From contig OX463862.1 in assembly GCA_949825065.1 (NCBI GenBank), positions 21,557,071 to 21,621,070 on the forward strand: a stretch of DNA of 64,000 nt, read 5' to 3'. The DNA comes from Odontocerum albicorne (lineage: Eukaryota > Arthropoda > Insecta > Trichoptera > Odontoceridae). Below the pieces are notes generated by a model. The model ran no database searches, was not told the DNA's origin, and saw nothing but the letters and a program-made list of their open reading frames with translations. This document shows positions 59,860 to 64,000 of the stretch, piece by piece. Made by a program: the position numbers and the translations under genes. Position 1 is the first letter of the stretch. Every line of letters starts with the position of its first letter.

Positions 59860-62800
59860 TTATTTAATAATAATGAAAAATCATAAAACAGGAAGAGTAA
59901 GAATAAAACAATGGAATTGCATTAATAAGTTTATTTCAATATAATATATATAATATTTGACATGCAACCAGCTAAATACTAAGGAAACTTAACCTAGGCA
60001 TGGACCAAGGCAGGAGTTTTCCTGTGGCCCCCACTCGTAAACGCAATGGCTGCCTCCTTACCTCCCTAGACTGTTAGCACCACACCTTGCACGCATCAGA
60101 TAAATTAAAGACGCACAACAAACATAATTTTAATCCTAATTAGATTTTTCAATCAACACATGATTAAAAGATACAAGATTTTCATTTTGAATGTTGTACG
60201 CGAATGAATTAAGTTGACTTAAATTATCTCAGTCAATTATTTTTCTTCAAAAATATCTCGACTGTTTTTAAGAGTTCTTTTCAAAAGCACTCAGTATTAT
60301 TAAATAATATTTTTCAGTACAGTTGAACCATATTGCGTAAAATATTGAATTAATAATTAACAAAATAGATTGTTCTTCGATTGATGTTAAACTGATCATT
60401 TTTTTACTGAAATTATATTAGAAAATTGTAAAAAAATTCTAATATAAAAAAACACTAATGCCAAATTCAATCAAGAATTTAGTTGCAAGTATAATACAAA
60501 ATATATTTCTAGTACACATCTTAAAATATCCATAATATTCATTTGATGCAGGAAGAAAGGCAGATGCGATTGTGTATAAAGTAATATCATTTTGATATAC
60601 TCACAAAAAAAATTATGATGAAAACAGGCATAAATGCATATACATACGGAACGATTGAACATACTAAGAAATATAGTTATTTTTCCAAAGATGCAAGGTG
60701 TGTTGCCAGTTGTGAGAATCCGCTGGCTGCACAAGACTTTACACTTATTACATTGATAAAATATTTTAACATTTATCGCATGTGATACAATTATTTTATT
60801 AAAAAAAAAAAATTTACTTCACTGTTGCACAGAGAGTTTGCTAAACAAACAAATGTCTTAGTTACTCATTTTTAAAGAAAGCTACATCGATATTGTTTAA
60901 AAATTTATTAATTTTTTTAAATCAAAAATATTACATTTTTGACTCCTATTAAAAAAAAAAAAAAAACAGCATTATGTGCGGGTGGTTTGCTAATACATTT
61001 GACATTATTAATATTTTCTTAAAAACCATTAAATTTAAATTGATAAAATTCAAATAAAACCATACACCAACTTGAAAACTATTCAGTTTCTTTTGGAATA
61101 ATTTTTTTAATATCTAAGCACATTGAAATTGGGAGAAAAATATTTAAAAATGTTAACATCTAATTTTACACAAGCTTAAGTTGGTATTTATCTCCTTTTC
61201 ACATCACATTCCCATATATCAACTAGCTATACGTAGGGTGTAAAAAAAGAAATGTAAAATTATCAAGACAGCAGTGGAAAAAGGAGCTATGTCCATTATT
61301 TTACAATAAAGGCAAAATTTTATTTTAATTCTTTCAGCTATCTATCTCATTGACAAACTATTATGATATTGCATTTTCAAAAGAATCCCTCAACTACAGG
61401 ATTAAATAAAAAATCAGATCAAAATTCACTTCCATAGATAATCAACCAAAATAACATATTTTTTCAAAAAGTGCAGTATTTTTTTATGAAGATTCAAATA
61501 TTTAGCAGATATTAGTGTAAAATGATTACATATTTCTAAAATAAGGAAATACATGATTTAATATTAATTGTGTCTCACTTTTTAAAGGAATATTGACAAA
61601 ATAAATTAATTCCTTCAAAAGCATCATTCAAATTTGTCAAAATAAAAAAATAAACTCGTTGATGTACCTTCTTTTTCCTCTGCTGCCCTTCAAAAGAATT
61701 ACAAACTAAGTATCATTTTAAATCAAAATACAAAATCAACAAAAAAAATAAAATGCTCCAAGTAAAATAAAAAGGTGTAGTTCAAATCTCGCAACATTTA
61801 AATATTTGCGATTTGTGCACTTCTTTGCATCTACCAACGGAGTGATTTATTTTTTTTAACATCTAAAATGTGTACATTATGTCACTACACCCGTAAATAA
61901 ACAAAAGAAAAAGAAGAGAAAAAAATATCAAACAAACCTTAAAAAGAAAAAAAATAAAGAAACTGAATGTTTCGTAATATTAAAATTCTCTAAATGCTTC
62001 TTATTTGGATTCCTGGTGATGCTTCCTTGGAATGATATAAAGAAATCATTTTAAACTTCTTTTTTTCTTTACGACATTTTAAATACTATTGACCTTTTTA
62101 CTTATCAAAGTTTTATTTCAATTTACTTAAGAGATAAAAAACATTAATTATTCGCAGGTTTTTTTTTTTGTTATTTCAATAGCCTTAAATAAAATGTTTG
62201 CATAGATAACAGATAGGAAACATAACCAGAAACCCAATCCAACCCATTAGACATGATCGAATGCCCATAGAACAAGCGGGTCATAAACAATTTGTGTCGA
62301 TAAATAAACTATGCGCGCGCATTATAACTTCATCCTGTCTTGCCGTGTCATTAAATTAATATAATTTTTTACCAATCTTAAGAAATGCTCTACAGATGAA
62401 AACAAAGAATTAACTTTTCCAAAACCGATTTTTATAAGAATTTCATTGTGAAACATGTAAAAAAAACTTAAAAGCACTATTGAATCATGATACAATAGAA
62501 TTAATGTTATCATAATTATATTGCATGTTGCAAGTAAAAGAGAAAAGAAGAAATATGGCTGCACCATATGAATTAACCTACATAATGAATATAAAGGGAT
62601 TTTTTTAAATATATTTGTACTTTGCATGTATTCAACAACAAATTCAAGTTCCGCTTTTTGTTCCTAATATTTAATAAGTCTCGTGAGACATCGATAATAT
62701 CTATTTGATCAAATAGGATTAATCGATATAATTTACATTTTTCTATAATAGCTGTTTAAAAATTTATTAATGTACTTTTATAGATCAATTTATAAATATC

Positions 62801-63780
62801 CAATTATAATATTTAATAGTACAATATTTAATGAATTAGTACAAGGATTTTCCTATCTGTTCCATAACTGAAGCAGATATGGTCTTCATTTCTTATTTGC
62901 AATAAAAAAATAATAATAATCTAATGTCACGGCTAGACACATAATAGCAACAATCATCTCTCAGGAGAATACAGAAAAACTGGAGGGTCTGTAGACTTTT
63001 TTTGTGTTTGTTAATGGCCCCATTCGATAGAAATATGCGTATACATTCATTTTCTTACTGTGAATGGTTAATTTCTGCATCTAGATTTAATTATTTGATC
63101 GTGATACTTTTTAAATTAAAAGAAAAACTTATTTCCGAGTTATTTTTTACATATTAAAATGTGTAAAAATCATTAAGATATCTCTCTTAAGGCAATAATG
63201 GAAGACTCCTATAATAAGTCTCCAAACAGTTGTAATGCTAGATATGAATGTTTGTCACGATTAAATACAACGGGATCTATTCGAGTCACTGTTTAAATAG
63301 AATAAATATTTTTGACAATTTGTAAATTAATTGTCAGTCGACAAATAATTAAACTTTGTTTTTTTTTTTGACATTGAAAATATTTGAGTCATTTTAATAA
63401 CACTGATTTGATGAATATTTTTTTGAAAATTTAGGGAAACTTAATTTAGAAAACATGAAATTTGATTCAACTGTTTCAGACACTTGAAATATTTCAGTTA
63501 AATAAATTCCGAGTCACTAAATCAATAAAACATTTGAGTACAATCTCGATCCACATTTGAAATTAATCGTAACTACACTGTTTTAATTTTACAAAACTAT
63601 TTTTTGTTGAATGGCATTCGTTTAAAATGTTAGACAACACCGGGCCATGACAGTTAATAACAATAATTAAGAGATAGGCTTAGGAAACATTTAAAAAGTT
63701 AAAAACAAACACGTATTCCTGATCTCAGAACCTATCTCCATGTAGGTATCTTTTAATAATGCTGCGTATTTTGATGAAGA
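59860..63780. other. AT-rich region, no gene seen
   Basis: Mostly very AT-rich. A less AT-rich patch at 59990-60110 (AGGCATGGACCAAGGCAGGA) has no frame I can defend; it may be a UTR exon. The part next to 63803 must include the 3' UTR of the gene at the right edge. Confidence 0.4.
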
Positions 63781-63802
63781 GGCGCCGCTGATTCTGACGG
63801 CG

Positions 63803-64000
63803 TCAGATAAGAGCAACGGGGATATAGTGAGGTGTCAGGGGAGCGGAGTGGGGATCTCCGCATTCTCCGGATGCTCCTTCTATCCCGCCGATGAAATGCT
63901 CTTCTGACAGCGGAGAGAGTTCCTTGAGAGCGGACCAGAGTTCCCTGGTGACGAAGGCTGTGACCTTTGGTACCGGGAAGCCATTGAAGGGGCTGGCCAC
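63803..64000 (-). CDS. Terminal exon of an unrecognised gene (partial)
   Basis: An open - strand frame runs in from the window edge and stops at 63803-63805. It encodes about 65 residues (ASPFNGFPVPKVTAFVTREL, EHFIGGIEGASGECGDPHS, end YIPVALI). Its GC content is far above the surroundings, as for the known exons of the other two genes, which supports real coding. I do not recognise the family. The upstream part lies outside the window. Confidence 0.6.
   Translation of the reverse strand: MASPFNGFPVPKVTAFVTRELWSALKELSPLSEEHFIGGIEGASGECGDPHSAPLTPHYIPVALI

Noticed and set aside
60471..60734. 87-codon - strand open frame
   Set aside because: No domain, AT-rich codon use, no splice or neighbour support.

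Overview
This window is nuclear DNA of an animal, almost certainly an insect. It is AT-rich, has long introns with GT-AG boundaries and short GC-rich exons, and is packed with degenerate mariner/Tc1 transposons, tRNA-derived SINEs, non-LTR retrotransposon tails, and hAT-like and piggyBac-like non-autonomous elements. There are no operons, bacterial signals or CRISPR arrays. The host order cannot be fixed from this sequence.

Two host genes can be rebuilt exon by exon and they point toward each other. (1) On the + strand, 7722-22840, nine exons with consistent splice phases encode the C-terminal 489 residues of an F-box/leucine-rich-repeat protein. It has a Lys/Pro/Ala-rich N-terminal tract, then an F-box, then LRRs, and a stop at 22838-22840. 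Its first exon is not visible here. (2) On the - strand, 54882 down to 39873, ten exons encode a complete 474-residue mitochondrial trifunctional enzyme beta subunit (HADHB, long-chain 3-ketoacyl-CoA thiolase) with its catalytic Cys and His motifs intact. A third gene appears at the right edge: a GC-rich - strand terminal exon (63803-64000) of unrecognised product. The two rebuilt genes are not functionally linked: one is a probable SCF ubiquitin-ligase substrate adaptor, the other does mitochondrial beta-oxidation.

Most of the rest is mobile DNA. At least nine mariner/Tc1 elements or fragments from several lineages occur at 4.7, 8.2, 10.7, 13.0, 24.1, 32.4, 37.2, 41.6, 43.8 and 49.9 kb, with smaller remnants at 19.0 and 25.9 kb. 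All are dead, several by loss of the segment between the first and second catalytic Asp. Several have exact TA duplications and inverted ends. The intron between the F-box exon and the next exon holds a mariner inserted at a tandemly duplicated splice donor. Retrotransposon fragments are nested in a mariner (50.2 kb) and in another retrotransposon (52.0 kb). A hAT element sits in the A-box region of a SINE (9.4 kb), and a hAT-like dimer with an 8-bp target duplication lies at 52.5 kb.

The least familiar signal is a small family with at least three clear copies (36.5, 55.4 and 59.7 kb; a fourth, degenerate, at 46.5 kb). Each has an inverted repeat at one end followed by a shared unique tail of about 40 bp, and three have 13-16 bp target-site duplications. 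The outer ends are constant and the hairpin apex varies. The longest copy carries a hammerhead-ribozyme-like core. This organisation resembles inverted pseudo-LTR copies of Penelope-like retroelements; that assignment is inference.
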